Assembly: GCF_016919725.2 (NCBI RefSeq) | Contig: NZ_JAJERH010000016.1 | Location: 1 to 61,177 of the forward strand | Reading direction: 5' to 3' | DNA: 61,177 bases | DNA from: Virgibacillus sp. AGTR | GTDB lineage: Bacteria > Bacillota > Bacilli > Bacillales > Amphibacillaceae | Part shown: piece after piece, positions 1 through 9,183 of the stretch | How the letters are laid out: each line of letters opens with the position of its first letter | How positions within the stretch are numbered: position 1 is the first letter of the stretch | Notes under the pieces: model-generated | The model's database searches: none | What the model saw: only the letters and a program-made list of their open reading frames with translations | Told to the model about the DNA's origin: nothing | Position numbers and translations under genes: made by a program

Positions 1-4
1 ATGA

Positions 5-640
5 GCGAATTTTGCTCCGTTTTTCTTAATTAGTTTATTTGGATCAATCTTTATTATCCATGCCATTTTTTCCACGGATCTAATGATGGTAATTCCTCTA
101 ACAGTGATAATCTGGACTTGCTTCTATTACGTGGTCAAAAAGAAACCGAAAAAATTTGTAGAAGAAGCGAAAATTTACTTTCAGCAAAATATGACAAATC
201 AATCATATCAGCTTAGCATTATGCTCGGTGCAGGAGTATTAATTTATGCGTTAAATCAAACAAATTTTGGTGATTATGTAGTGGATGGTGTTTATGCGTT
301 GCAAGAGATGCTACCATTTATTAATATCCTATATCTTCTTCCATTTATTGTGATTTTCCTTGGGTTTATTGGAATGGGACCATTAACCGTGATGGTTTTA
401 GTAGCAGGAATATTAGAAAATATCGCTCTACCATATCCTCCTGAGTTAATTGTATTAGCAGTCACATCTGGTAGCGTCATCTCTATTTTAATTTCACCTC
501 TGATAATGCCAGTAATTATTTTAAGTGCCTCGAACGGTTTAAATGGTTTTAAAAATGGGATTCGCTTTAATTTTAAATATGCAATCGTATTTTATATTAT
601 GGTACAGATTTATGTACAAACGATGATACATCTATGGTGA
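5..640 (+). CDS. Membrane protein, C-terminal part (5' end not resolved)
   Basis: A hydrophobic reading frame runs from base 5 to a TGA at 638-640 and encodes at least five likely membrane segments. The cytoplasmic stretch near the first third is rich in Lys and Glu. Coding character is already clear from base 5, ahead of the first ATG at 83, which has only a weak GGAT-like upstream match. An in-frame TGA lies at 2-4, so the gene is either cut by the window edge with a frame change just before it, or decayed at its 5' end. The Gly/Pro-rich hydrophobic repeats resemble secondary transporters, but I do not recognise the family and assign no substrate. It is followed by a strong terminator. Confidence 0.55.
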   Translation, partial: ANFAPFFLISLFGSIFIIHAIFSTDLMMVIPLTVIIWTCFYYVVKKKPKKFVEEAKIYFQQNMTNQSYQLSIMLGAGVLIYALNQTNFGDYVVDGVYALQEMLPFINILYLLPFIVIFLGFIGMGPLTVMVLVAGILENIALPYPPELIVLAVTSGSVISILISPLIMPVIILSASNGLNGFKNGIRFNFKYAIVFYIMVQIYVQTMIHLW

Positions 641-642
641 AC

Positions 643-681
643 AACTGCTGAATTCGTTGGCTACGAATTCAGCAGTTTTTA
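643..681 (+). terminator. Rho-independent terminator
   Basis: A perfect 15-bp inverted repeat (643-657 with 663-677), a 5-base loop and then a T run. It closes the membrane-protein gene ending at 640. Confidence 0.85.
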
Positions 682-860
682 AAATAAAAGGCTGTAGTGT
701 TTTAAATAATCATCGCTTTATAACTTCTTTACTTTAGTTAGTTATTAAAGAAGCCCTGTTTTTCATAAATATAAAGGAGTAAAAGCCCTTTTCAGTTCCA
801 TCATTTTACAATGATGTTTATATAGTAACTACCACTAATATTCTGAATGGGGGAGAAGAG

Positions 861-2441
861 ATGACGATTCGACTGCTCGTTATGTTTCTTTTCGGTTTAC
901 TTGTAATATCCATTCCGTGTTATGTAGCAGCACAAGCAAAAGGTATAGCTAGTCCACGACTTGTAGGCAAGGGTGACGACATAACGGTATTTGGAAAAGG
1001 AAATAACGGTAACGATGAAACACCAGGAGAATGGTTTGTTGGGGAGACACCTGAACATCCACAAGAGGGAGCACCTGTCTTACTATTTGTCCCAGGATTA
1101 AATAATGTGGCTCAGATCTTTTGGGAAGACAATGGTTTGTATGAGGCAGCCTATGAGGCAGGCTATCATACGGCATTTGTTCAGCTATACGATGCTGGTG
1201 GGGCTTCGGCTGATATGTGGGATAACGGAAGACTACTTGCTGACAAAATTGAAGAAATAGCCGCGCATTTTAATGGCCAGCCAATTACATTAGTTGCCTA
1301 TAGTAAAGGAGGAGTTGATGCTCAGGCTGCAGTAACATATTATGATGCATGGCAATATGTAGATAATATTATTACGCTTTCTAGTCCACATCATGGCTCA
1401 CAGCTAGCAGATTTGGCAAATAGCTCCTGGGCTGGTTGGCTGGCAGATTTACTCGGTATGCAAGGGGAAGGCACTACTGCAGTGGAGACAGGATATATGG
1501 AGCATTTTCGCTCCATCACTGATTCTGAACCATATGCATACTACAACGATATTTATACGCTTGGAGGAACGGATTGGGGGTCCATATTCTCTGCTACTTG
1601 GTATGGTGGCGTCTATCTCTCTAGTTATGGAGATAATGATGGTGTAGTAACAGCTGTTAGTAGTAATTTACCGGGTGGTCAAGAAATTGCTATAGGAGAC
1701 TGGAATCATACTTCAGTTCGCAGTGAAGTCATATTTCCTGTCTTTGAGAGCTTCATAGCGGATGAATTGGTGCCTGGAAGAAGCTTCTCACCAAGCTCCT
1801 ATAGAATGCCATTACCCACCTCAGACCATTTAGTACGTGGTAATTCGCTAGTTCAAAATAAGAGCGATCAGCTTTCTCTACCGATTGAAGATGGTGTAGA
1901 CGAGATAACAGTGCAAGTTTATGCGGCTCATGAATTACATCAGCTTGCATTAATAGATCCATCGGGCAAATCGTATATAGCTACGCAAGCAACAACTCAA
2001 GAATCCGGAGGGATATTTACAGGAGCTACTGCATATACAATTCCAGTAAAAAATCCTGTCTCTGGAGAATGGATGGTTGAACTAGGGAGTAAACAGGATA
2101 GTGCCTATTTGCTTGTTGCCAATTATGATACTCCAAGGAAGTGGAATCTAGTATCGAATATGAATAAGAATAGTAAAAATAAATCATTTTATTATCAATT
2201 AAAGACTGATGATTCCTTCATTCAAGAAGATAGCTTAAAAGCCAGCTATAAAATAGTGGAGTCTGGAACGATGAACGAAGTAAAGTCATTTTCAACGAAA
2301 GGAAATGTAGATATGTCTACAAATCTAACATTTCCAAAGAAAAATCAAGCTTATAATATTACCGTAGACATTAGTGGAAAAACAAAGAAAGGTTCTACTT
2401 TCGAACGAACCATTATCGATTCTGTATATATTGAGGATTGA
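861..2441 (+). CDS. Secreted alpha/beta-hydrolase (lipase/esterase-like)
   Basis: 526 residues, with the ATG at 861 behind GGGGGAGAAG. Residues 1-26 look like a Sec signal peptide (hydrophobic core ending AAQA before KG), so the enzyme is probably exported. The hydrolase core follows: a VPGLNN oxyanion-type loop near residue 77, a nucleophile elbow AYSKGG with the probable catalytic Ser148, SSPHHGS near 174, a candidate acid in the DND motif at 258-260 and a candidate base in WNH at 281-283. The first elbow residue is Ala instead of the usual Gly, as in several Bacillus lipase families. The C-terminal 200 residues look like a beta-rich accessory domain. The substrate is probably a lipid or ester but is not defined by sequence. 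It appears monocistronic. Confidence 0.8.
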   Translation: MTIRLLVMFLFGLLVISIPCYVAAQAKGIASPRLVGKGDDITVFGKGNNGNDETPGEWFVGETPEHPQEGAPVLLFVPGLNNVAQIFWEDNGLYEAAYEAGYHTAFVQLYDAGGASADMWDNGRLLADKIEEIAAHFNGQPITLVAYSKGGVDAQAAVTYYDAWQYVDNIITLSSPHHGSQLADLANSSWAGWLADLLGMQGEGTTAVETGYMEHFRSITDSEPYAYYNDIYTLGGTDWGSIFSATWYGGVYLSSYGDNDGVVTAVSSNLPGGQEIAIGDWNHTSVRSEVIFPVFESFIADELVPGRSFSPSSYRMPLPTSDHLVRGNSLVQNKSDQLSLPIEDGVDEITVQVYAAHELHQLALIDPSGKSYIATQATTQESGGIFTGATAYTIPVKNPVSGEWMVELGSKQDSAYLLVANYDTPRKWNLVSNMNKNSKNKSFYYQLKTDDSFIQEDSLKASYKIVESGTMNEVKSFSTKGNVDMSTNLTFPKKNQAYNITVDISGKTKKGSTFERTIIDSVYIED

Positions 2442-2447
2442 TGCAAG

Positions 2448-2799
2448 GAGGCTGGGAGAGACGAATTTTATCCAGATCCTAACCCGAACGGTTTCATTAC
2501 TTAAAATAGGTTCTATCGTCGCACCATTAAAATACTATGATTTCCGCGGGCGAGGTTTTGTCTCTAGTAAAGCATACTGACTCTTAGGGCTTCACAAAAT
2601 TTTCTTCTCCCATAGCCTTTTCTATACCAGTCCCTATAAATTGTTTATTTAAGAGGTATATCTTTCTCGGTTTTCTGTAATATTTTTCGAGTTAAGCTAA
2701 TGAATTAGTTGAAAGCTGATGAATGTTACTAGTCGTTCTAATAATAATTTGTTGTAGCTATGAATAATATGGTAGCAAGCATAAAAAGGAGATGAAACT
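2448..2799. repeat. Intergenic stretch with a degenerate dispersed repeat
   Basis: No gene is supported in this 358-base gap. It begins with GAGGCTGGGAGAGACGAA (2448-2465) and contains TTCCGCGGGC at 2542-2551. The same two landmarks in the same order occur at 19759 and 19883, so this looks like a decayed copy of a dispersed intergenic repeat. The rest, to 2799, is AT-rich with the ribosome binding site of the next gene (AAAAGGAG, 2783-2790). Confidence 0.5.
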
Positions 2800-3255
2800 T
2801 TGCATAAACTATTACTATTGCTTTTTATACTTGCTATTGCTGTTGCGGGCACCATATATTTTGTTGTTGCATCATCACCAGAGCATCAAGCAGAGGAGGC
2901 TGCCGAGGAATTTTACGCCTATGAGCAAAGAGGAGCTTTTTCTGAGTCCTGGGAAATGTTGCATCCAATGATGAAAGAAAAATTTCCAAAAGGAACGTAT
3001 ATTCAGGATCGATCAGATGTCATTATGAATTATTTTGGAGTACTCCATTTCACATATAGCTTTGGAGATATCGAGGAAATGAAGAATTGGCTTCCTACAG
3101 TAGAGGGAGAACCAATTCCGACCGTTTATCGAATCACCGTCTCTCAACATTTTAACGGGAAATACGGTAATTCTACCTTAATACAGGATGTTTATATGGC
3201 AGAGGTTGATGGAGAATGGAAGTTGCTATGGGATTATCAAAATATGGATAGTTAA
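2800..3255 (+). CDS. Small membrane-anchored protein, function unknown
   Basis: 151 residues from a TTG start at 2800, preceded by AAAAGGAG. The overlapping ATG at 2792 is in another frame that does not give a protein. Residues 3-23 form one hydrophobic anchor. The rest is an acidic, probably extracellular domain rich in Trp and Tyr, including SESWEMLHP and the ending DGEWKLLWDY. This pattern, a helix followed by a sheet ending in GEWKL, recalls the NTF2-like fold of DUF4878-type proteins, but I cannot assign a family. It has no operon partner: the hydrolase lies upstream and the sugar operon converges from the other strand. Confidence 0.7.
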   Translation: MHKLLLLLFILAIAVAGTIYFVVASSPEHQAEEAAEEFYAYEQRGAFSESWEMLHPMMKEKFPKGTYIQDRSDVIMNYFGVLHFTYSFGDIEEMKNWLPTVEGEPIPTVYRITVSQHFNGKYGNSTLIQDVYMAEVDGEWKLLWDYQNMDS

Positions 3256-3321
3256 TGCATGGAAATGGAGAATAGTCCTGTATATATACTGCTCACTAGA
3301 AATCACACATTTCATAAAAGG

Positions 3322-3351
3322 TCGCGCAGCTCTGCCGTTGAGCTTGCGCGA
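3322..3351 (-). terminator. Terminator hairpin between convergent genes
   Basis: An 11-12 bp GC-rich stem (TCGCGCA-GCTC with GAGCTTGCGCGA) and a 7-base loop. On the minus strand it is followed by CCTTTTATG, so it probably ends the sugar operon. It may also serve the plus-strand gene ending at 3255. Confidence 0.7.
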
Positions 3352-3356
3352 TTCCA

Positions 3357-5057
3357 CTAATCTACATGATAAAGCCAAATCTTCCATGCAGCATTAGGGT
3401 GTTCGAATGTCTTCTCTAGTGTGAGATGAAGTTCCTCTGCATTATTAATAGGTACAGCTGCTAAGATATACTCTCCTCCCAGATCTTTCAATGCCTTCGT
3501 ATTTATATCCAGATCTTCAATTGGGTCATTCCGATTTTTGGTATAGAGATAATTTTCACCGTGTTCAGCTACATACATATATAATCTACCGCCCCACGTA
3601 TCAAAATAATTCTCTAACACTGGATTTTTTTCAAGTTCGTCCGCAATAATTCTCCTAAACGCTTGTTTATAACCCAAAGGAAAACTGTTATTGTATGTAT
3701 CCAGCGTATAAAACCCATTGTACTGTGCGATAGTTGGATGCATTCCAATACTTACCACTCGGTAATCTTCGAGATTCTTACCAATATATAACTGAATTTC
3801 AGTAAACAATTCTTCAGAATAAAATTCTTTAAATGTCGGTGTGCCAATGGAATTATATTTACTTTCCTCATTTAATGGAAATAAAACCAGCCCGCATTGA
3901 GCAATAATTAAAATAACAGCAATGAATCTACCAAAGCGAAGGTGTTTCCAAATAATTGCCAATGCTAAAGCAAAGCAGATGTACCAAATAGCTGGATCGA
4001 AAAAGTGAATCCGGGCAAAATTGAAGGTGTTGGCAATCATAAAATTATCCTTCACTACACGCCATCCCTCCCAATACCAAAATGCATACCAGATGGAAAG
4101 GGAAAAATTAATAAAAAATAATCCTAATAACCATGTTGGTTTAATAGACCGATAGCCTGCAATGATAAAGGCAAACCCAATTACCGGTATAATAATCCAG
4201 TAATGCTGTGCCATATCATGGGTATGACCATAGAGGAAATTTTCAAATGATAACTCTACACTTCGTTGCAAGGAATTATGCCCTAAATTTAATGCGTCGC
4301 GATGAGAAGTGAATCCCGAACTAAAAAACATGGACGTGATTAATAGGTAATTTTTTAGTACATAAATACTTGTCATTGCTGCAATTGCCCCAAAAAACGG
4401 CCAATGAAACTGCTTCAAGCGAATCCAATCGATAAGCCAAATTAGACCCATGATGGTTAAAAAGAAAACAAAGGTTAGCACAAAACTAGACAGAAATGGG
4501 ATAAGCAATAGGGTTAGCCAATAATACCAAGGTGTTGCTTTCCCATATTTCCGAATGGATAAAAATAAGAACAAGGCTAGTGGTAATCCAGCAATCGATA
4601 GCATACCTGATGGCCAATAGGGTAATAAAGCAAACCCTAACGAGGAACCAACAGTAATGATTGGTATCTTCCTACCAAACGAAGTGAAATGCTTTAATAA
4701 TAGATACATACCGAAAAAAGCCACGAACCGCATGATAGTTTGCCCAATGCTGTACGCTGTCATGGGTTCAAACATGGTATATAGCCATACCATTGCATCT
4801 AATCCAGAAGGTAGGGAACTTCTTGGTAACCCATTAATGATGTTGGGAAATGTCGTATCCGTTAAGCTAAAAATTTGGCCACTTTCTGCAAGCAAGTGAT
4901 ACCATACGATATTGGAGTCTAAATTATCGTGTACACGAATATGTGTGTCTTCACCTAGAATGTAATACGGCATCAGGTAGGTAACGATAACTAGACAAGC
5001 AATGCCTACCAGAAGCTTATGGTTGGAAAAACAGTTGTATTTTGTTGACCACATCAT
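3357..5057 (-). CDS. Polytopic membrane protein, GT-C-like, DUF6044/YkoS type
   Basis: 566 residues. The N-terminal half has about 10-12 membrane segments; the C-terminal ~170 residues are soluble and probably extracellular. Just after the first segment is an acidic motif, HDNLDSN (near residues 43-49), where GT-C glycosyltransferases carry their catalytic Asp. From memory it resembles the YkoS/DUF6044 family found beside GT2 enzymes in Bacillus. The start overlaps the aminotransferase end by 41 bases, so it is the last gene of the sugar operon. Inferred role: transfer of Fuc4NAc from a lipid carrier to a wall or teichoic polymer on the outer face. The family call is fairly firm; the activity is inference. 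Confidence 0.7.
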   Translation of the reverse strand: MMWSTKYNCFSNHKLLVGIACLVIVTYLMPYYILGEDTHIRVHDNLDSNIVWYHLLAESGQIFSLTDTTFPNIINGLPRSSLPSGLDAMVWLYTMFEPMTAYSIGQTIMRFVAFFGMYLLLKHFTSFGRKIPIITVGSSLGFALLPYWPSGMLSIAGLPLALFLFLSIRKYGKATPWYYWLTLLLIPFLSSFVLTFVFFLTIMGLIWLIDWIRLKQFHWPFFGAIAAMTSIYVLKNYLLITSMFFSSGFTSHRDALNLGHNSLQRSVELSFENFLYGHTHDMAQHYWIIIPVIGFAFIIAGYRSIKPTWLLGLFFINFSLSIWYAFWYWEGWRVVKDNFMIANTFNFARIHFFDPAIWYICFALALAIIWKHLRFGRFIAVILIIAQCGLVLFPLNEESKYNSIGTPTFKEFYSEELFTEIQLYIGKNLEDYRVVSIGMHPTIAQYNGFYTLDTYNNSFPLGYKQAFRRIIADELEKNPVLENYFDTWGGRLYMYVAEHGENYLYTKNRNDPIEDLDINTKALKDLGGEYILAAVPINNAEELHLTLEKTFEHPNAAWKIWLYHVD

Positions 5058-6147
5058 TAATTGCCTCTTCTCCTATCCCATAGTAAAGCGGTAAGCGTAA
5101 TAAGCGATTACTTTCCGTTGTAGTATGCGTATCCTCACCAATAAATGCACCGAATTGTTTCCCAGCATGTGCGCTATGTAAGGGAACATAATGAGTAGCT
5201 GTCACAATCTCATGTTCGTCTAAAAACTGTTGCAATTGATATCTTTCTGACTGGTTTTTCATTTTAATATAATACATATGTGCATTATGTTCACATGGAT
5301 TGGGAACGGTTGGTAAATCAATCTTTCCAGCCAGCTGTAAGTTTAGTAAACCGTGATTGTATTGGTTCCAACTATGTAGACGATCGTGATGGATCTTACT
5401 AGCGTGTTCAAGCTGTACGGATAAATAGGCAGCATTAATTTCACTTAATAAATAGGATGAACCAACATCTCTCCATGTATATTTGTCGATCTCTCCACGA
5501 ATAAATTGAGAACGATTCGTTCCTTTTTCCTGGATCATCTCTGCCCGTTCGCTAAGGGAAGGATCGTTAATGAGTAATGCACCGCCCTCACCACACGTAT
5601 AATTCTTAGTATCATGAAAGCTAAGTGTTCCCATGTGTCCAATCGAACCAAGTGCTTTTCCTTTATATGTACTCATTAAGCCTTGTGCGGCATCTTCAAT
5701 AACCCATAAATTATGGCTGTTTGCTAACGTTAATATTTCATCCATATCACAGCTTACACCAGCATAGTGAACGACCACAATGGCTTTGGTCTGATCGGTA
5801 ATCGCCCGTGCCACTTCCTTTGGATCAATATTCATGGTGCCTGGATCAATATCAACAAATCGAATCGAAGCACCGCGTAATGCATAGGCATTGGCAGTAG
5901 AAACAAATGTATAAGAAGGCATAATAACTTCATCATCTGGTTGAACATTCAATAATAAAGCGGTCATCTCTAATGCTGCGGTACAGGAAGGGGTCAGTAA
6001 TGCTTTATCACAAGTTAACTGGTTCTCTAACCAGTTCGTACATTTTTTTCCAAATGAACCATTACCCGAAATTTTGTTGGACGTGATAGCTTGTTGGATA
6101 GCGGTCATCTCTGAACCAATCACACAAGGTTTATTAAACGGAATCAT
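5017..6147 (-). CDS. wecE: dTDP-4-amino-4,6-dideoxygalactose transaminase
   Basis: 376 residues, the same length as enterobacterial WecE/RffA and similar throughout as I recall that sequence. Blocks include LLTPSCTAALEM, DEVIMPSYTFVSTANA, VVHYAGVSCDMD, VIEDAAQG and EKGTNRSQF, with the PLP-binding Lys in HDTKNYTCGEGGA. This is the DegT/DnrJ/EryC1 aminotransferase family. The WecE reaction uses glutamate to aminate dTDP-4-keto-6-deoxyglucose to dTDP-4-amino-4,6-dideoxygalactose. The gene sits 4 bases downstream of the small transporter and overlaps the GT-C-like gene, with RmlA and RmlB supplying its substrate in the same operon. Family certain; exact product very likely. Confidence 0.9.
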   Translation of the reverse strand: MIPFNKPCVIGSEMTAIQQAITSNKISGNGSFGKKCTNWLENQLTCDKALLTPSCTAALEMTALLLNVQPDDEVIMPSYTFVSTANAYALRGASIRFVDIDPGTMNIDPKEVARAITDQTKAIVVVHYAGVSCDMDEILTLANSHNLWVIEDAAQGLMSTYKGKALGSIGHMGTLSFHDTKNYTCGEGGALLINDPSLSERAEMIQEKGTNRSQFIRGEIDKYTWRDVGSSYLLSEINAAYLSVQLEHASKIHHDRLHSWNQYNHGLLNLQLAGKIDLPTVPNPCEHNAHMYYIKMKNQSERYQLQQFLDEHEIVTATHYVPLHSAHAGKQFGAFIGEDTHTTTESNRLLRLPLYYGIGEEAINDVVNKIQLFFQP

Positions 6148-6151
6148 AGAA

Positions 6152-6508
6152 TCACCTCATTATAATAATACCTGCAATTACAAGGGAAAATCCGACTATT
6201 TTTGGAGGAGATACTGGTTCCCCAAATAGTACAGCAGAAAGTATAAATACAAGTACAAAAGAAAGACTCATAAAAGGATATGCATAGCTAATATCAAACT
6301 TAGTCATCGCTGCCATCCAGCATAGCGCTGCTAGAAAAGCAGAAAACAAGCCAGATAGAATCCATGGATTTAGTAATAACTGTAGTAGGAAATTGATTTT
6401 CCCCATAAATGCATTTGGTAAACTTCCATATTGATCAATTTTCCATTTTAGAATTAATTGGCCATAAACTGTGAACCCAATGGTCCCAAGAATATACAGA
6501 TATCCCAT
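6152..6508 (-). CDS. Small EamA/SMR-family membrane protein, probable lipid-sugar flippase
   Basis: 118 residues with four hydrophobic segments, the size and layout of small multidrug-resistance proteins. The C-terminal part (YPFMSLSFVLVFILSAVLFG, then EPVSPPKIVGFSLVIAG) is typical of the EamA/SMR fold. Relatives ArnE/ArnF are thought to flip undecaprenyl-phosphate aminoarabinose. Placed between the N-acetyltransferase (2 bases away) and the transaminase, it is best explained as the flippase for the polyprenyl-phosphate amino sugar, in the place usually taken by a GtrA/GtcA protein. The flippase role rests on context; drug efflux is unlikely here. Confidence 0.75.
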   Translation of the reverse strand: MGYLYILGTIGFTVYGQLILKWKIDQYGSLPNAFMGKINFLLQLLLNPWILSGLFSAFLAALCWMAAMTKFDISYAYPFMSLSFVLVFILSAVLFGEPVSPPKIVGFSLVIAGIIIMR

Positions 6509-6510
6509 TG

Positions 6511-7200
6511 TTACACCCCAACTGGTAAAGAGCCATTTAATTTATGATAGACATCTACAGCACCATTTAATCGGAAGCCTAATGAAATAAAAACATTTAA
6601 TGATGCCGGATTCGAAGGAGAAATCGATGTTCTGACTTCCTCATAATTGCCAATACGAAACAATTCATCAACACAATGGCTGGTAAACGATTTTGCAAGA
6701 CCTCTCCCGCGATAGGATTTATCCATCGCTAGTAGAAGGACTTTATTAGAATCATAAGCAAAGAAGCCAGCTAAATGATTTCCGTAGATTAGCGCAACAA
6801 TTTTATCTGCTTGAATTAAATCATTTACCCAGTTTTTATAGCGATGATCAGCCATGAAATTAGGAATATTAAAGTCACGATGAAATCGTCCATTTGTAAA
6901 GACTTCACCAGCGATTTCTAAAATATGTGCTTTATCATAATCTCTAGAAAGCTCCATACCATCTTGTTTGAATAATTTCAATTTGCTTTTTTGGCATACT
7001 GGTTCTATTAACGTATCTGTATAATAAAAGCCGTATTTATACAACTTCTCTGTATTGATAGTTGGATCAATCTTTAGAGTGAAATGTCCTTCTATTTGAT
7101 TCGTTTCCTGTAAGGCTTCCTCTGAAGCGCTGGTGAGCTCATACGTATTAATATGAAAATTCCGTTTATCCCAAGGGGTTGGTTTTAAGTATGTGTCCAT
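6511..7200 (-). CDS. wecD: GNAT N-acetyltransferase, probable dTDP-fucosamine acetyltransferase (WecD-like)
   Basis: 229 residues from the ATG at 7200, which has GGAG nine bases upstream. The earlier in-frame ATG at 7227 has no ribosome binding site. The C-terminal half is a GNAT domain with the acetyl-CoA-binding RGRGLAKSF motif and the closing SPSNPASLNVFISLGFR. The N-terminal ~100 residues are a family-specific extension, as in WecD/RffC. WecD acetylates the 4-amino group of dTDP-4-amino-4,6-dideoxygalactose. The assignment rests on GNAT type, size and the position between GT2 and the WecE-like gene. Another acyl donor or position cannot be excluded. Confidence 0.75.
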   Translation of the reverse strand: MDTYLKPTPWDKRNFHINTYELTSASEEALQETNQIEGHFTLKIDPTINTEKLYKYGFYYTDTLIEPVCQKSKLKLFKQDGMELSRDYDKAHILEIAGEVFTNGRFHRDFNIPNFMADHRYKNWVNDLIQADKIVALIYGNHLAGFFAYDSNKVLLLAMDKSYRGRGLAKSFTSHCVDELFRIGNYEEVRTSISPSNPASLNVFISLGFRLNGAVDVYHKLNGSLPVGV

Positions 7201-7204
7201 GCTA

Positions 7205-8185
7205 TCAGCTCCGTTTGTTTGTTTCATATTCTTTACTGTCTGTTGTTTCTCTTATCAAATAAAGCGGCCGATCTTTTGTTTCATTAAATACCTTTCCGAT
7301 ATATAATCCTAGAATTCCAAAATTAAAGAAAATCAATCCACCAATGAAATAGATAGAAACCATGACACTTGTCCAACCTTGTACAGGTTCAGCAAGGAAA
7401 AAATATCTACCAAATAAGTACATACCGTAAATAAAGGATACAGAAGAAATAAGAAATCCGAATTGAATGGATAGCCTCAATGGCTTATTAGATTGGGAAA
7501 TAATCGCATCCGTTGCTAACGTAATTAATTTCTTTAGATTATAGGAAGATTTCCCTTCTTTTCGTGCGTCATGTTCAATTGGAATAGAGGTGCTTTCATA
7601 TCCCATCCACTGCAAAAACAAGGGAAAAAAACGATTTTGTTCTCGCATTTGTCGATAGCCTACTACTACTTTTTGAGATACGATACTGTAATTGGCAATT
7701 GTATAATCAGATGTCCCACCAGAAAAATAATCATAGATGCGGTAGAAAAATTGTGATGACTTCTTCTTCAACCAATTATCTCTGCGTTCCATACGTTTTC
7801 CGAAAACCACCTCATAACCTTCTTGACTCTTTTCATACAATTTTTTTATTTCTTCTGGTCGATCTTGTAAATCACAATCCATGACGACAACCCAGTCTCC
7901 GTTTGTGTAATCAAGTCCTGCCGTTATTGCATGGTGTTGTCCAAAATTTCGAGCTAAGTTCAATCCTCTAATTTGTTTATCTTTATTATTCAAATCTTTA
8001 ATGGTCTGCCAAGCATTATCCGGACTAGCATCATTAACTAGAATGATTTCGTATTGGGCTGGAATCTCTTCTATCGTAGTTTTGATTCGACTGCATAATT
8101 CACGGAGGCATTGTGTACAGCCGTAGACCGGAATAACGACAGAAATTAATGGACTTTGCTTTTCGCCCATTGCCTTATATACCAT
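7205..8185 (-). CDS. GT2 family glycosyltransferase, polyprenyl-phosphate sugar synthase type
   Basis: 326 residues from 8185, or 321 from a second ATG at 8170; neither start has a clear ribosome binding site. The GT-A domain shows ISVVIPVYG at the N-terminus, LVNDASPDNAW, ARNFGQHHAITAGLDY and the metal-binding DCDLQDRPEEI. Two C-terminal membrane hairpin segments follow (about residues 230-250 and 270-300). This is the GtrB/ArnC/CsbB/YkoT architecture, which loads a sugar from a nucleotide donor onto polyprenyl phosphate at the inner membrane face. Its 5' end overlaps rmlB by 40 bases, so translation may be coupled. Inferred donor: dTDP-Fuc4NAc. Confidence 0.85.
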   Translation of the reverse strand: MVYKAMGEKQSPLISVVIPVYGCTQCLRELCSRIKTTIEEIPAQYEIILVNDASPDNAWQTIKDLNNKDKQIRGLNLARNFGQHHAITAGLDYTNGDWVVVMDCDLQDRPEEIKKLYEKSQEGYEVVFGKRMERRDNWLKKKSSQFFYRIYDYFSGGTSDYTIANYSIVSQKVVVGYRQMREQNRFFPLFLQWMGYESTSIPIEHDARKEGKSSYNLKKLITLATDAIISQSNKPLRLSIQFGFLISSVSFIYGMYLFGRYFFLAEPVQGWTSVMVSIYFIGGLIFFNFGILGLYIGKVFNETKDRPLYLIRETTDSKEYETNKRS

Positions 8186-9183
8186 TTTATAGTCTTCTGA
8201 AGGCCGGTATGAAAGTCCTCTACCGGTTTCCAGCCCAATTCTGTTCGTATTTTTTGATCGTCAACGGCATAACGTTGATCATGTCCAGGGCGATCTTTTG
8301 TATACGTGATAAGCTCCCCATGCGAAGAAAGGCCATTTTCCCTTTTAGACTCAGGAGTTAGCTCATCTAAAATGTGACAAACCTTCTTAGCAATTGCTAT
8401 GTTTGTCTGTTCATTGGAACCACCAATATTATATTTTTCCAAAGATTTCCCATGATGAAAAACAAGATCGAGTGCACCACAGTGGTCTGACACATATAAC
8501 CAATCACGAATATTAGATCCGTCACCATAAATAGGAATTGCTTCCCCTTTTAGTGCTTTTCGAATAATGGTTGGAATTAATTTTTCATCATGCTGTTTTG
8601 GACCGTAATTATTTGAACTACTCGTCACCACTACATCCATTCCGTACGTGTATCCAAAGCTTTTAACGAGCATATTTGCCCCAGCTTTTGATGCACTATA
8701 GGGATTTCGAGGATTATAAGGTGTTGTCTCCGTAAATTTCCCTTTTTCACCTAATGAACCGTAAACTTCATCTGTAGAGATATGATGGAATCGTCTGTGT
8801 TGTAATTGCCGCTTTCTTTGCCAATCATTTTTGGCAATTTGTAGTAACACCATGGTTCCAAGCACATTTGTTTGAATAAAATGGTTAGCATCTTCAATAG
8901 ATCTATCTACATGTGATTCAGCTGCAAAATGAATAACACCACCGATATCATAGCGATTGAATATAGTTGTAACAAGTTGTTCATCCGTAATATCTCCATG
9001 AATAAAATGGTAGTTAGGTGAATCACTTACCTCGGTTAAATGTAATAGATTACCTGCATACGTCAGTTTATCGAGATTGATAATAGTATAGTCTGGGTGT
9101 TTTTTCATGAAATATGGAATGAAATTAGCACCGATAAACCCTGCGCCGCCAGTAATTAAGATAGTAGATTTATTTGTTTTCAT
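8146..9183 (-). CDS. rfbB: dTDP-glucose 4,6-dehydratase
   Basis: 345 residues, normal for RmlB. It is an extended SDR with the NAD-binding TGGAGFIGANF at residues 11-21, HFAAESHVDRSI near 85-95, STDEVYG, and the catalytic YSASK pair. It converts dTDP-glucose to dTDP-4-keto-6-deoxyglucose in the cytoplasm. The start touches the rmlA stop at 9183 and the end overlaps the GT2 gene. No rmlC or rmlD is nearby, so its product probably goes to the WecE-like transaminase rather than to rhamnose. Confidence 0.95.
   Translation of the reverse strand: MKTNKSTILITGGAGFIGANFIPYFMKKHPDYTIINLDKLTYAGNLLHLTEVSDSPNYHFIHGDITDEQLVTTIFNRYDIGGVIHFAAESHVDRSIEDANHFIQTNVLGTMVLLQIAKNDWQRKRQLQHRRFHHISTDEVYGSLGEKGKFTETTPYNPRNPYSASKAGANMLVKSFGYTYGMDVVVTSSSNNYGPKQHDEKLIPTIIRKALKGEAIPIYGDGSNIRDWLYVSDHCGALDLVFHHGKSLEKYNIGGSNEQTNIAIAKKVCHILDELTPESKRENGLSSHGELITYTKDRPGHDQRYAVDDQKIRTELGWKPVEDFHTGLQKTIKWYIRQWAKSKVH

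Noticed and set aside
2374-2580. 68-codon open frame after the hydrolase
   Set aside because: It starts inside the hydrolase gene in another frame and runs through the degenerate repeat; no ribosome binding site or protein-like composition.
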